64,000 nt of DNA. Origin: Streptomyces sp. SDr-06. Its GTDB lineage: Bacteria; Actinomycetota; Actinomycetes; Streptomycetales; Streptomycetaceae. Where the stretch lies: the NCBI RefSeq assembly GCF_003324565.1, contig NZ_QOLA01000018.1, positions 62,001-126,000 on the forward strand, given 5' to 3'. This document shows, piece after piece, positions 1 to 8,122 of the stretch. The notes beneath the pieces were generated by a model. The model was not told where the DNA came from. It searched no databases and saw only the letters and a list, made by a program, of their open reading frames with translations. A program made the position numbers and the translations under genes. Each line of letters opens with the position of its first letter. Position 1 is the stretch's first letter.

Positions 1-242
1 GCGGCCGCCTCCAGCTCCTCGACCCGCACCGGGTCCTGGTGGAGGGCCCCACCCGCTGGCGCGCCGCCGAGATGATGTGCCCCCCGGCGCTCCGTCCTGC
101 GGTGGTGGTCCTGCTCGCGATGATGGCCGCCGAGGGCACCTCCGTGCTGCGCAACGTGTACGTCATCAACCGCGGCTACGAGGACCTGGCCGAGCGGCTC
201 AACTCGATCGGTGCGCAGATCGAGATCTTCCGGGACATCTAG
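1..242 (+). CDS. murA: UDP-N-acetylglucosamine 1-carboxyvinyltransferase (MurA family), 3' end only
   Basis: Only the last 80 or so residues lie in the window; the reading frame is open from the first bases to a TAG at 240-242. The tail carries the MurA-type ending NVYVINRGYEDLAERL followed by the helix with NSIGAQIE, which closes the second lobe of the enolpyruvyl transferase fold. The family moves the enolpyruvyl group of phosphoenolpyruvate to UDP-GlcNAc, the first committed step of peptidoglycan synthesis, in the cytoplasm. Streptomyces usually has two MurA paralogues, and the tail alone does not say which one is essential. The catalytic Cys lies outside the window. The family call is secure; whether the 5' part is intact cannot be seen. 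Confidence 0.85.
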   Translation, partial: GRLQLLDPHRVLVEGPTRWRAAEMMCPPALRPAVVVLLAMMAAEGTSVLRNVYVINRGYEDLAERLNSIGAQIEIFRDI

Positions 243-254
243 GGCGTTCCAGGG

Positions 255-294
255 GCGAGGGGTGCGCGGCGTTCGGCCGTCCGCGCCCCTCCGC
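255..294 (+). terminator. candidate terminator of murA
   Basis: GC-rich imperfect stem about 13 bases after the murA stop: GAGGGG-T-GCGCGG (257-269) pairs with CCGCGCCCCTC (281-291) with one bulged base. There is no U-rich tail, as is common in Streptomyces. It lies between murA and the convergent ornithine-cyclodeaminase-like gene and may serve both. Confidence 0.4.
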
Positions 295-342
295 CCGACC
301 GCGACGCGGGAGATGCGGCCGATCGGGTGAATCCGCCGAGGT

Positions 343-1335
343 TCAGCCCGCCCTCCCGGTGTCCGCCGACGGGTGGGCCGGTCCCCGGAGGTCCGCACCG
401 ACCGGCAGGGCCCGCAGGGTGCCCGACGCCCGGAACACCGCCGCGGCCACCGCGAGATCCTCCCAGGCCATGCCCACGCTCTTGAAGAACCGGGGGCGGT
501 CGCCAGGGGGTGCCGCCTCGCCGCGCACCAGGGCGGCCAGGGTGCCCGCGAGGTGGTCCTGGCCGATCACGCCCTCGGCCAGCGGGATCAGCAGGTCGCC
601 CGCCTCGCGCAGGGCGGCCGACCGGGCCTCCACCCAGACCGAGGACCGCCGCACCAGCTCCGAGTCGGTCTCGCGCACGTCCGGCCGGTGCGAGCCGACC
701 GCGACGACGGCGGCGTGCGCGGGCAGCCGCCGCCCGTCGAAGAGCGGCTCGCGCGCGGTGGTGCAGCAGATGACGAGATCGGCGACCGCGACGTCCGAGG
801 CGCCGCCGGATCGCGCCTCCAGACCGAGCCCGCGGGCGTGGGTCACCAGCCGTTCGGCCGATGCCGCTGTCCGCGACACCACCGTGACCTGGGTCAAATC
901 CCTTGTGTTCAGGGCGGATTCGAGATGGGCGTACGCCTGGGGGCCCGCGCCGAACAGGACCAGGCGGGTCGCGTCCGGTTCGGCGAGGGCGTCGATGGCG
1001 AGGGCCGACACGGCCGCGGTGCGCACCGTGGTCAGCGCGGCCGCGTCCAGGACGGCGAGGGGCAGCAGCGTCGGACCGTCGAGGAGGAGGAAGCCGCCGG
1101 TGATGCGGGGCAGCCCGCGCGCCGGGTTGGCGGGCGCGACCCCCGCGATCTTCACGCCCGCGTACGCCGTCGAAGCGGCCGGCATGATGAGCAACTCGCC
1201 CGCCGGAACGGCGACGCTGGAGCGGTCCGGGCCCTGCTCCGGATCGAGTCCCGCGCGCAGGACCGCGGCCAGCGCCTCGGCCGCCGCTGTCGGCGTCAGC
1301 AGCGCCGCGAGGTCGTCCGCGCCGAGGTGGATCAC
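343..1335 (-). CDS. Ornithine cyclodeaminase / mu-crystallin family protein, probable imine reductase
   Basis: About 330 residues, the usual length of the family. GTG start at 1335 (reads VIHLGADDL), overlapping the TGA of the upstream racemase gene by four bases (GTGA), so the two are translationally coupled. The fold is an N-terminal dimerisation lobe with VKIAG and a substrate Arg region, then a Rossmann NAD(P) site with LFGAGPQAYAH near residues 125-135. Members either cyclise ornithine to proline or reduce cyclic imines such as delta1-pyrroline-2-carboxylate. The neighbours (racemase/epimerase and a DapA-like lyase) favour the imine-reductase role in hydroxyproline or D-proline breakdown. 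The exact substrate cannot be read from sequence. Confidence 0.8.
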   Translation of the reverse strand: MIHLGADDLAALLTPTAAAEALAAVLRAGLDPEQGPDRSSVAVPAGELLIMPAASTAYAGVKIAGVAPANPARGLPRITGGFLLLDGPTLLPLAVLDAAALTTVRTAAVSALAIDALAEPDATRLVLFGAGPQAYAHLESALNTRDLTQVTVVSRTAASAERLVTHARGLGLEARSGGASDVAVADLVICCTTAREPLFDGRRLPAHAAVVAVGSHRPDVRETDSELVRRSSVWVEARSAALREAGDLLIPLAEGVIGQDHLAGTLAALVRGEAAPPGDRPRFFKSVGMAWEDLAVAAAVFRASGTLRALPVGADLRGPAHPSADTGRAG

Positions 1336-2333
1336 AGCAGGAAGCCTTCCGGGAACGGGTCGGACGGGTCGAGGAAGTACTGCGCGGTCCCGGTGATCCA
1401 GGCCCGCCCGGTGACCGTCGGCACGACCGCGGGGAGCGGGCCGACGGCGGTCTCCCCGACGAGCCGCCCGGTGAACTCCGTGCCGATGAACGACTCGTTG
1501 GTGAAGTCGCGGTGCAGCGGGAGTTCGCCGCGGGCGTGCAGCTGGGCCATCCGCGCGGAGGTGCCGGTGCCGCACGGCGAGCGGTCGAACCAGCCCGGGT
1601 GGATCGCCATGGCGTGGCGCGAGCGCGTCGCGTCCGAGCCCGGGGCGGCGAGGTAGACGTGCTTCACCCCGGCGATCCCCGGGTTCTCCGGATGCACGGG
1701 CGGCTCGCCCGCGTTGATCGCGGCCATGATGTCGAGCCCGGCGGCGAGCAGTTCGTCCTTGTGGGCCCGCCCGAAGGGCAGGCCGAGCGCTTCGAGCTCG
1801 ACGAAGGCGTAGAAGTTGCCGCCGTACGCGAGGTCGTAGGTGACGGTGCCGAGGCCCGGGACCTGCACCTTGCGGTCGAGTGCCAGGCAGAACGCGGGGA
1901 CGTTGGTCAGCGTGACGGAGCGCGCCTCGCCGTCCTCGACCCGCACGTCCACACTGACCAGACCGGCCGGGGTGTCCAGCCGCACCGTGGTGACGGGCTC
2001 GGTGACCGGGACCATCCCGGTCTCCACCAGCACGGTGGCCACGCCGATGGTGCCGTGCCCGCACATCGGCAGGAGGCCGGAGACCTCGATGTAGAGGACG
2101 CCGTAGTCCGCGTCGGGCCGGGTCGGCGGCTGGAGGATCGCCCCGCTCATCGCGGCGTGTCCGCGCGGCTCGTACATGAGCAGCGTACGGATGTGGTCGA
2201 GGTGCTCCATGAAGTACAGCCGCCGCTCGGCCATGGTGGCGCCGGGCACGACGCCGAGGCCCCCGGTGATGACGCGGGTGGGCATGCCTTCGGTGTGCGA
2301 GTCGACCGCGTGGTAGACGTGTCGGGTCCGCAT
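1332..2333 (-). CDS. Proline racemase / 4-hydroxyproline 2-epimerase family protein
   Basis: 333 residues from the ATG at 2333. Both catalytic cysteines are present: Cys91 in MCGHGTIG and Cys254 in SPCGTGTSA. Two Cys means a two-base racemase or epimerase; the related trans-3-hydroxyproline dehydratases replace the second Cys with Thr. The enzyme would invert the alpha carbon of (hydroxy)proline in the cytoplasm, for example trans-4-hydroxy-L-proline to cis-4-hydroxy-D-proline. It sits second in a leftward operon, 20 bases after the DapA-like gene and overlapping the cyclodeaminase-like gene. His93 after the first Cys is typical of hydroxyproline epimerases, but substrate preference (proline or hydroxyproline) is inferred mainly from context. 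Confidence 0.85.
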   Translation of the reverse strand: MRTRHVYHAVDSHTEGMPTRVITGGLGVVPGATMAERRLYFMEHLDHIRTLLMYEPRGHAAMSGAILQPPTRPDADYGVLYIEVSGLLPMCGHGTIGVATVLVETGMVPVTEPVTTVRLDTPAGLVSVDVRVEDGEARSVTLTNVPAFCLALDRKVQVPGLGTVTYDLAYGGNFYAFVELEALGLPFGRAHKDELLAAGLDIMAAINAGEPPVHPENPGIAGVKHVYLAAPGSDATRSRHAMAIHPGWFDRSPCGTGTSARMAQLHARGELPLHRDFTNESFIGTEFTGRLVGETAVGPLPAVVPTVTGRAWITGTAQYFLDPSDPFPEGFLL

Positions 2334-2353
2334 GGGTTCGCCTTTCTGGCGGG

Positions 2354-3262
2354 CTACTTGTGGCCTTCGGCGAGCGCCTTCTCGGTGGCGGCGCGCACCA
2401 CGGCGTCCTGTTCGGCGGTGAGCGGCTGCCGGGGCGGCCGGACGGGTCCGCCGGGGCGGCCCGCCAGGTCCATGGAGACCTTGATGGCCTGGACGAACTC
2501 GGTCTTGGAGTCCCAGCGCAGCAGGGGGTGCAGCGCCCGGTAGAGGGGGCGGGCGGTGGCGAGGTCGCCCGCGACGGCGGCGTGGTAGAGCTGGGCGCAG
2601 GAGGCGGGCAGCGCGTTGGGGTATCCGGCGATCCAGCCGACGGCGCCGGCCAGGGCCAGTTCGAGCAGCACGTCGTCGGCGCCCGCCAACAGGTCTAGTT
2701 CCGGGGCGAGTTCGGCGATCTCGTAGGCCCTGCGGACATCGCCGCTGAACTCCTTGACGGCGACGATGCTGCCGTCGGCGTACAGCTGGGCGAGCAGGGC
2801 GGGCGTGAGGTCGACCTTGGTGTCGTACGGGTTGTTGTAGGCGACGACGGGCAGGCCGGCCTTGGCGACCTCGGCGTAGTGGGCCCGCACCGAGCGTTCG
2901 TCGGCGCGGTAGGCGTTGGGCGGGAGCAGCAGGACGGAGCCCGCGCCCGCGTCGGCGGCCTGCTCGGCCCAGCGGCGGGACTCGGTGCTGCCGTAGGCGG
3001 CGACGCCCGCCATGACGCGGTCGCCGTCGCCCGCGGCCTCGACCGCGGTGTGCACCACACGGGCCCGCTCCTCGTCGGAGAGGGTCTGGTATTCGCCGAG
3101 CGAGCCGTTGGGCACGACGCCGTCGCAGCCGTTGTCGATCAGCCACCGCACGTGCCGGGCATAGGAGGTGAAGTCGACGGAAAGGTCGGGGCGCAGGGGA
3201 AGCGCGGTCGCGACGAGGATTCCGTGCCAGGGCCGGATGCGCTGGGGTGCCGCAGAGGTCAT
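2354..3262 (-). CDS. Dihydrodipicolinate synthase (DapA) superfamily lyase/deaminase
   Basis: 302 residues, a complete TIM barrel. The Schiff-base lysine is Lys170 in IVAVKEFSGD and the conserved Tyr is Tyr142 in VVAYNNPY. The substrate loop reads GSLGEYQ instead of the GTTGE of true DapA, so this is a paralogue and not the lysine biosynthetic enzyme. Known members of this branch include 1-pyrroline-4-hydroxy-2-carboxylate deaminase, which would turn the oxidised product of cis-4-hydroxy-D-proline into 2-oxoglutarate semialdehyde. First gene of the three-gene leftward operon; its promoter must lie in 3263-3478, shared with the divergent peptidase. D-hydroxyproline oxidase and the semialdehyde dehydrogenase are not in this window. 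Confidence 0.8.
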   Translation of the reverse strand: MTSAAPQRIRPWHGILVATALPLRPDLSVDFTSYARHVRWLIDNGCDGVVPNGSLGEYQTLSDEERARVVHTAVEAAGDGDRVMAGVAAYGSTESRRWAEQAADAGAGSVLLLPPNAYRADERSVRAHYAEVAKAGLPVVAYNNPYDTKVDLTPALLAQLYADGSIVAVKEFSGDVRRAYEIAELAPELDLLAGADDVLLELALAGAVGWIAGYPNALPASCAQLYHAAVAGDLATARPLYRALHPLLRWDSKTEFVQAIKVSMDLAGRPGGPVRPPRQPLTAEQDAVVRAATEKALAEGHK

Positions 3263-3478
3263 GTCGAACTCCCTAGTGTGGTGTGTGACATTTTACTGAC
3301 GGAGGGCAGGTGCCCACAAGGGCCCCGGCCCCAATCCCTGCACGCCGAGGGGTACTTGGGAAACGGCCGACCCCTTGTGAGCTGTGACATAGTAATGTGA
3401 AATTGCACTGAGCAATCCCAGGTGCACCCCCGCACCAGCGCCCCTTCCCCTGCCCGTCCCCACCCTTGGGAGACCTCG
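3263..3478. promoter_or_regulatory. Divergent promoter region with repeated TGTGACAT motif
   Basis: This 216-bp region separates the leftward hydroxyproline-type operon from the rightward M24 peptidase and is visibly AT-richer than the genes. It holds two copies of TGTGACAT, at 3285-3292 and 3383-3390. The second is part of an imperfect dyad, TGACAT-agta-ATGTGA (3385-3400). Such repeats suit a GntR- or IclR-type operator controlling both directions, but no regulator gene lies next to it. The site call is from sequence pattern only. Confidence 0.45.
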
Positions 3479-4849
3479 ATGGCCGAGTGCCCCGCACGCC
3501 TCAACACCGGCAGCCACGACCTTCCCGTGAGCCCCGAACTCGCCGCGTTCATGAGCACCGGCTGGGCACCGACCCCGCTGCCCGCGGACGCCCGGGTGCC
3601 GGGCTTCGACGTCATGCCGGGCCGCCGGGCGCGGCTGTCCGCCCGCTTCCCCGGCGAGCGGCTCCTCGTGCCCGCCGGGGAGTTGAGGGTCCGCACCAAC
3701 GACTGCGACCACCGCTTCCGCCCGCACAGCGCGTACGCCTGGCTGACCGGCCTCACCGGCGAGGACCAGGTGGGCCACGTGCTGGTCCTGGAGCCGTCCG
3801 CCTCCGGCCACGAGGCGGTGCTGTATCTGCGGCCCCGCTCGCCGCGCACCGAGGGCGACGAGGAGTTCTACCGCGACCGCAGATACGGCGAGTTCTGGGT
3901 GGGCCGCCGTCCCGACCTCGCCGAGACCGAGCGCCTGACCGGCCTGCGCTGCGCGCACGTGGCCGACCTGGACGCGGCGGCGCCCGGCCGCAACGCCGCC
4001 ACCGATCCAGAACTGGCCACCTCGCTATCGGAGTTGAGGCTGGTGAAGGACGCCTGGGAGCTGGCGCAGCTCCAGCTGGCCGTCGATCACACCACCGCCG
4101 GATTCGAGGACGCCGTCCGCGCCCTGCCGCGCGCCCTGGCCCACCCGCGCGGCGAGCGGCTGCTCGAAGGGGCCTTCGCGGCGCGTGCCCGCGCGGAGGG
4201 CAACGGCACGGGGTACGAGACGATCGCCGCGTCCGGGGCGCACGCCTGCGTCCTGCACTGGATCCGCAACGACGGGCGGCTCGATCCCCAGGATCTGCTG
4301 CTGCTCGACGCGGGCGTGGAGACCGACACCCTGTACACGGCCGACATCACCCGCACGCTCCCGCTCTCCGGCCGCTTCTCCCCCGTCCAGCGCCAGGTGT
4401 ACGAACTCGTCCTGGCCGCGCAGGACGCGGGCATCGCGGCCCTGCGGCCGGGCGCGGCCTTCCGCGACTTCCACCGGGCCGCGATGGGGGTCATCGCGGA
4501 GGGCCTCGCCGAGTGGGGCGTCCTGAAGAGCGCGTCGGGCGAGCTGCACCGCCGCTACACGCTGTGCGGCAGCGGGCACATGCTCGGCCTGGACGTGCAC
4601 GACTGCGCGAAGGCGCGCGCCGAGACCTATCTGGACGGCGTCCTGGAGGCGGGCCAGGTCCTCACCGTGGAGCCGGGTCTCTACCTCCAGCCGGACGACG
4701 AGACCCTGCCGCCCGAACTGCGCGGCATCGGCGTCCGCATCGAGGACGACCTGGTGATCACCGAGGACGGCGCCCGCCTGCTGTCCGGGGCGCTGCCCAG
4801 GTCGGTGGCGGACGTCGAGGAGTGGATGGGGGCGCTGCTCGAAGGGTGA
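3479..4849 (+). CDS. M24 family metallopeptidase, Xaa-Pro aminopeptidase type
   Basis: 456 residues from the ATG at 3479, chosen because GGGAG lies 7 bases before it. An N-terminal creatinase-like domain is followed by a pita-bread metallopeptidase domain. All five metal ligands are visible: Asp277 (LLDAGV), Asp289 (ADITRT), His367 (GSGHMLG), Glu398 (VEPGLY) and Glu422 (RIEDDL). The family cuts the bond before proline in X-Pro peptides, in the cytoplasm. Divergent from the epimerase operon with a shared control region, so it probably supplies proline or hydroxyproline from collagen-like peptides to that pathway. A housekeeping PepP is usually encoded elsewhere; this is likely a dedicated paralogue. 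Confidence 0.85.
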   Translation: MAECPARLNTGSHDLPVSPELAAFMSTGWAPTPLPADARVPGFDVMPGRRARLSARFPGERLLVPAGELRVRTNDCDHRFRPHSAYAWLTGLTGEDQVGHVLVLEPSASGHEAVLYLRPRSPRTEGDEEFYRDRRYGEFWVGRRPDLAETERLTGLRCAHVADLDAAAPGRNAATDPELATSLSELRLVKDAWELAQLQLAVDHTTAGFEDAVRALPRALAHPRGERLLEGAFAARARAEGNGTGYETIAASGAHACVLHWIRNDGRLDPQDLLLLDAGVETDTLYTADITRTLPLSGRFSPVQRQVYELVLAAQDAGIAALRPGAAFRDFHRAAMGVIAEGLAEWGVLKSASGELHRRYTLCGSGHMLGLDVHDCAKARAETYLDGVLEAGQVLTVEPGLYLQPDDETLPPELRGIGVRIEDDLVITEDGARLLSGALPRSVADVEEWMGALLEG

Positions 4850-4863
4850 GCCGGCCAAAGCCC

Positions 4864-5262
4864 TCAGTCCAGGACCGCGAACCCGTCCAGTTCGACCAGG
4901 GCCTCGGCGTCCCACAGCCGGACCGCCCCGATCACCGCCATCGCCGGATAGTCCCGCCCGGCCAACTCCCGCCAGATGGCGCCCAGTTCACGTGCCTTCT
5001 CCCGGTAGTCGGCGACGTCCGTCGCGTACACGGTGACCCGCGCGAGGTCGCCGGGGCCGCCTCCCGCCGCGGCCAGCGCGGCGAGGAGGTTGGCCAGGGC
5101 GGTGCGGAACTGTTCGGGCAGGGTGGCGCCCACCACCTTGCCGTCCGTATCGAGCGCGGTCTGCCCGGCGAGGAAGACGACGCGGGAGCCGGTGGCGACG
5201 ACGGCGTGGCTGAAGCCGGTGGCCGGGGAGAGCCCGGCCGGGTTCACTCGCTCAAGGCTCAC
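4864..5262 (-). CDS. RidA/YjgF family enamine/imine deaminase
   Basis: 132 residues, standard for a RidA subunit (trimeric, with active sites between subunits). Visible family features are the N-terminal GFSHAVV strand, VVFLAGQTALD and the closing LVELDGFAVLD. RidA proteins hydrolyse reactive enamines and imines made by PLP enzymes and related steps. The ATG overlaps the TGA of the acyl-CoA dehydrogenase gene by four bases, so it is the second cistron of that operon. In the 2-aminobenzoyl-CoA pathway an amino or imino group must be lost after ring reduction, so a RidA-like deaminase here would be useful. The conserved Arg of archetypal RidA is not in the usual context, and the specific substrate is inferred. 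Confidence 0.8.
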   Translation of the reverse strand: MSLERVNPAGLSPATGFSHAVVATGSRVVFLAGQTALDTDGKVVGATLPEQFRTALANLLAALAAAGGGPGDLARVTVYATDVADYREKARELGAIWRELAGRDYPAMAVIGAVRLWDAEALVELDGFAVLD

Positions 5263-6368
5263 CGGAACAGCTCCTTCGCGATGATCGTGCGCTGCACTTC
5301 GCTCGCGCCCTCGTAGATGCGGGGCGCGCGGACCTCACGGTAGAGGTGTTCGAGCAGGTGCCCGCGCTGGAGCGCGCGGGCGCCGTGGAGTTGCACGGCC
5401 GCGTCGACGACGTACTGGGCGGTCTCGGTGGCGAACAGCTTGGCCATGGCGGAGCCGCGGGCGACGTCCGCCTCGCCCCGGTCGTAGGCGGCGGCCGCCG
5501 CGTACACCAGCAGGCGGGCTGCCTCGGTGCGGGTCGCCATGTCGGCGACCCGGTGGGCGACCGCCTGGAGGTCCTTGAGCGGGCCGCCGAACGCGGTGCG
5601 CCGGGCGGTGTGCGCGAGGGTCGCGTCGAGGGCCGCCTGCGCCATGCCGACGGCGAACGCCCCGACGCTCGGCCGGAACAGGTTGAGGGTGTTCATCGCC
5701 ACCCGGAAGCCCCGGTCCGGCTCGCCCAGCACGTCGTCGGCGCCGACCGGCACACCGTCGAAGTCGAGGCTGCCGATGGCGTGCGGGGAGAGCATGTCGA
5801 GCGCGGCGCCGCCCAGGCCCGGCCGGTCGGCGGGGACCAGGAAGGCCGTCACCCCGCGCGCTCCCGCGTCCGGGGTCGTGCGGGCGAAGACGGTGTAGAA
5901 GTCGGCCTCGGGGGCGTTGGAGATCCAGCACTTCCGGCCCGTCAAACGCCAACCCCCCTGATCCTGAACGGCGTTGAGGCTCAGGGCGGCCGCGTCCGAA
6001 CCCGCGTCGGGCTCGCTCAGCGCGAAGGCGGCCACGGTGCGGCCCGCCGTCACTCCGGGCAGCCAGCGCTCGCGCTGCGCGGCCGTCCCGTACGCGGCGA
6101 CCGGGTGCGCGCCCAGGCCCTGGAGGGCGAGCGCGGTCTCCGCCTCGGTGCACGCGTACGCCAGCGACTCGCGCATCAGGCAGAGGTCGAGGGCGCCGGA
6201 CCCGAGGAGCCGGGCGAGCAGTCCGTGCTCGCCGAGCGCCTCCACGAGTGGCCGGTTGACCCGCCCTGGCTCACCCTTGTCCGCGAGGGGGCGCAGCCGC
6301 GCCCCGGCGAGCACCCGCAGTTCCCCGCACCATTCCAGCTGGTCCGGCTCCAGCGCGAATCCGGGCAT
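5259..6368 (-). CDS. Acyl-CoA dehydrogenase
   Basis: 369 residues from the ATG at 6368, preceded by AAAGGGG. Domain order is typical: N-terminal helical domain, beta domain with the FAD-contacting FALSEPDAGSDAA and WISNAPEAD, then the C-terminal helical bundle ending YEGASEVQR, in which Glu353 is the probable catalytic base. A flavoprotein that makes an alpha,beta double bond in an acyl-CoA and hands electrons to ETF. Divergent from the CoA ligase gene with 133 bp between them. Together with the enoyl-CoA hydratase at 13.2 kb it could run the beta-oxidation-like steps after 2-aminobenzoyl-CoA dearomatisation. The substrate is inferred from neighbours. Confidence 0.88.
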   Translation of the reverse strand: MPGFALEPDQLEWCGELRVLAGARLRPLADKGEPGRVNRPLVEALGEHGLLARLLGSGALDLCLMRESLAYACTEAETALALQGLGAHPVAAYGTAAQRERWLPGVTAGRTVAAFALSEPDAGSDAAALSLNAVQDQGGWRLTGRKCWISNAPEADFYTVFARTTPDAGARGVTAFLVPADRPGLGGAALDMLSPHAIGSLDFDGVPVGADDVLGEPDRGFRVAMNTLNLFRPSVGAFAVGMAQAALDATLAHTARRTAFGGPLKDLQAVAHRVADMATRTEAARLLVYAAAAAYDRGEADVARGSAMAKLFATETAQYVVDAAVQLHGARALQRGHLLEHLYREVRAPRIYEGASEVQRTIIAKELFR

Positions 6369-6446
6369 GGCCACCCCTTTCCCACTCGGGTTCCGACTGT
6401 CCCACTCGGGCCGCGACAACCACAGGGACCGCTCTATCGCGAACTG

Positions 6447-6474
6447 TTGACTGTCGTCATCCAAACGATACGCT
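6447..6474 (+). promoter_or_regulatory. Predicted promoter of the CoA ligase gene with overlapping TGACTGTCGTCA operator
   Basis: TTGACT (6447-6452), 16 bp, TACGCT (6469-6474) resembles a principal-sigma promoter; the ATG follows 27 bases later with AAGGGGG as ribosome site. The -35 overlaps the dyad TGAC-tgtc-GTCA (6448-6459). The same 12 bp recurs at 14152-14163 before the enoyl-CoA hydratase of the same predicted pathway. It probably is the operator of the PaaX regulator encoded at 8123, which is inference. Confidence 0.55.
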
Positions 6475-6501
6475 CCAGAGGCGACAAGGGGGCGATCCCG
6501 T

Positions 6502-8118
6502 ATGGAGCTGAAGACCTCAGCGCACGCCGACACCTTTCCCCGCGACCACCTGCCGCCCACCGACCAGTGGCCGGACCTGGTGCTCGGCCCGCCGGGGCCG
6601 CACTACCCCGACCGGCTCAACTGCGGCGCCGAACTCCTCGACGCCACCATCGAGCGCTTCGGCCCGGACCGCCCGGTCTTCCGCACCGGCGAGGGCGAGG
6701 TCTGGACGTACCGCGAACTGCGCGACCGGGTGGACCGGATCGCCCACGTCCTGACCGGCGAGCTCGGGGTGGTGCCGGGCAACCGGGTGCTCCTTCGCGG
6801 ACCGACCACGCCGTGGCTGGCCGCCTGCTGGCTGGCGGTGATGAAGGCGGGCGCGGTCGCCGTCACCGTGCTGGCCCAGCAGCGCGCCCATGAACTGGGG
6901 GTCATGTGCTCCCTCGCGCGGATCAGCCACGCGCTGTGCGACGCCCGCGTCCTGGACGACCTGGAGCGGGCCGAGGCACCCGGCCTGCGCATCACGGCGT
7001 ACGGAGGCGACGGGCCGGGAGATCTCCTCAACCTGGTCAAGCGGGCGCCCGCCGGGCGGTTCGCGGCCGTGGACACCTCGGCGGACGACGTCGCCCTGAT
7101 CGCCTTCACCTCGGGGACGACGGGCCGCCCCAAGGGCTGCATGCACTTCCATCGCGATGTGCTCGCCATCGCCGACACCTTCGCCCGGCACGTGCTCAAG
7201 CCGGTGCCCGACGACGTCTTCGCGGGCAGCCCTCCGCTCGGGTTCACCTTCGGGCTCGGCGGTCTCGTCGTCTTCCCGCTGCGGGCCGGCGCCTCGGCGC
7301 TGCTGCTCGAACAGGCCGGGCCCCGGCAGCTGTTGCCCGCCCTGGCCGAGCACCGCGTGTCGGTCCTGTTCACCGCGCCGACCGCGTACCGGACGATGCT
7401 GGACGAGGTCGGCGCGTACGACCTGGGCGCGCTGCGGCGCTGTGTGTCGGCCGGTGAGAACCTTCCCGCGGCGACCTGGCGGGCCTGGCACGAGCGCACC
7501 GGGCTGCGCATCATCAACGGCATCGGCGCCACCGAGCTGCTGCACATCTTCATCTCGGCGGCGGACGAGGACATCCGGCCCGGCACCACCGGCAGGCCGG
7601 TCCCCGGCTGGCAGGCGCGGGTCGTCGACGGCCGGGGCCGCCCCGTGCCGGACGGCGAGCCCGGGCTGCTCGCCGTGCGCGGCCCGGTCGGCTGCCGCTA
7701 CCTCGCCGACGAGCGCCAGCGCCAGTACGTCCGCGACGGCTGGAACGTCACGGGCGACACCTATGTGCGCGACGACGACGGCCGGTTCCGGTACGTGGCC
7801 CGCGCCGACGACATGATCATTTCGGCCGGGTTCAACATCGCGGGCCCCGAGGTCGAGGACGCCCTGCTGCGCCACCCCGACGTGACCGAGGCCGCCGTGG
7901 TGGGGCGCCCCGACGAACACCGCGGGCATGTCGTCGTCGCCTACTGCGTGTTGCGGCCGGGGGCCGCGCGCGGGCCGGACGCGGTGGCGCTCCTGCGCGA
8001 CTTCGTGAAGTCCGAACTCGTCCCCTACAAGTGCCCGCGCGAGATCGTGTTCCTGGACGCGCTCCCGCGCACCCCCACCGGCAAGCTCCAGCGCTTCCGG
8101 CTGCGGGAACTAGAGTGA
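6502..8118 (+). CDS. AMP-forming aryl-CoA ligase, probably 2-aminobenzoate/benzoate-CoA ligase
   Basis: 538 residues. Adenylation-domain motifs are complete: the P-loop AFTSGTTGRPKGC near residue 200, the NGIGATELLHIF region, the hinge DDGRFRYVARADDMI, and the C-terminal lysine motif PTGKLQRF near 530. The enzyme would activate an aromatic or short acid to the acyl-adenylate and then to the CoA thioester. The GIGATE-LLHIFIS pattern and the overall length fit the benzoate/2-aminobenzoate-CoA ligase branch. The stop is 4 bases before the GTG of the PaaX gene, so the two are co-transcribed. With the aminobenzoyl-CoA monooxygenase at 10.9 kb, anthranilate is the best candidate substrate. The family is certain, the substrate likely. 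Confidence 0.85.
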   Translation: MELKTSAHADTFPRDHLPPTDQWPDLVLGPPGPHYPDRLNCGAELLDATIERFGPDRPVFRTGEGEVWTYRELRDRVDRIAHVLTGELGVVPGNRVLLRGPTTPWLAACWLAVMKAGAVAVTVLAQQRAHELGVMCSLARISHALCDARVLDDLERAEAPGLRITAYGGDGPGDLLNLVKRAPAGRFAAVDTSADDVALIAFTSGTTGRPKGCMHFHRDVLAIADTFARHVLKPVPDDVFAGSPPLGFTFGLGGLVVFPLRAGASALLLEQAGPRQLLPALAEHRVSVLFTAPTAYRTMLDEVGAYDLGALRRCVSAGENLPAATWRAWHERTGLRIINGIGATELLHIFISAADEDIRPGTTGRPVPGWQARVVDGRGRPVPDGEPGLLAVRGPVGCRYLADERQRQYVRDGWNVTGDTYVRDDDGRFRYVARADDMIISAGFNIAGPEVEDALLRHPDVTEAAVVGRPDEHRGHVVVAYCVLRPGAARGPDAVALLRDFVKSELVPYKCPREIVFLDALPRTPTGKLQRFRLRELE

Positions 8119-8122
8119 TCAC

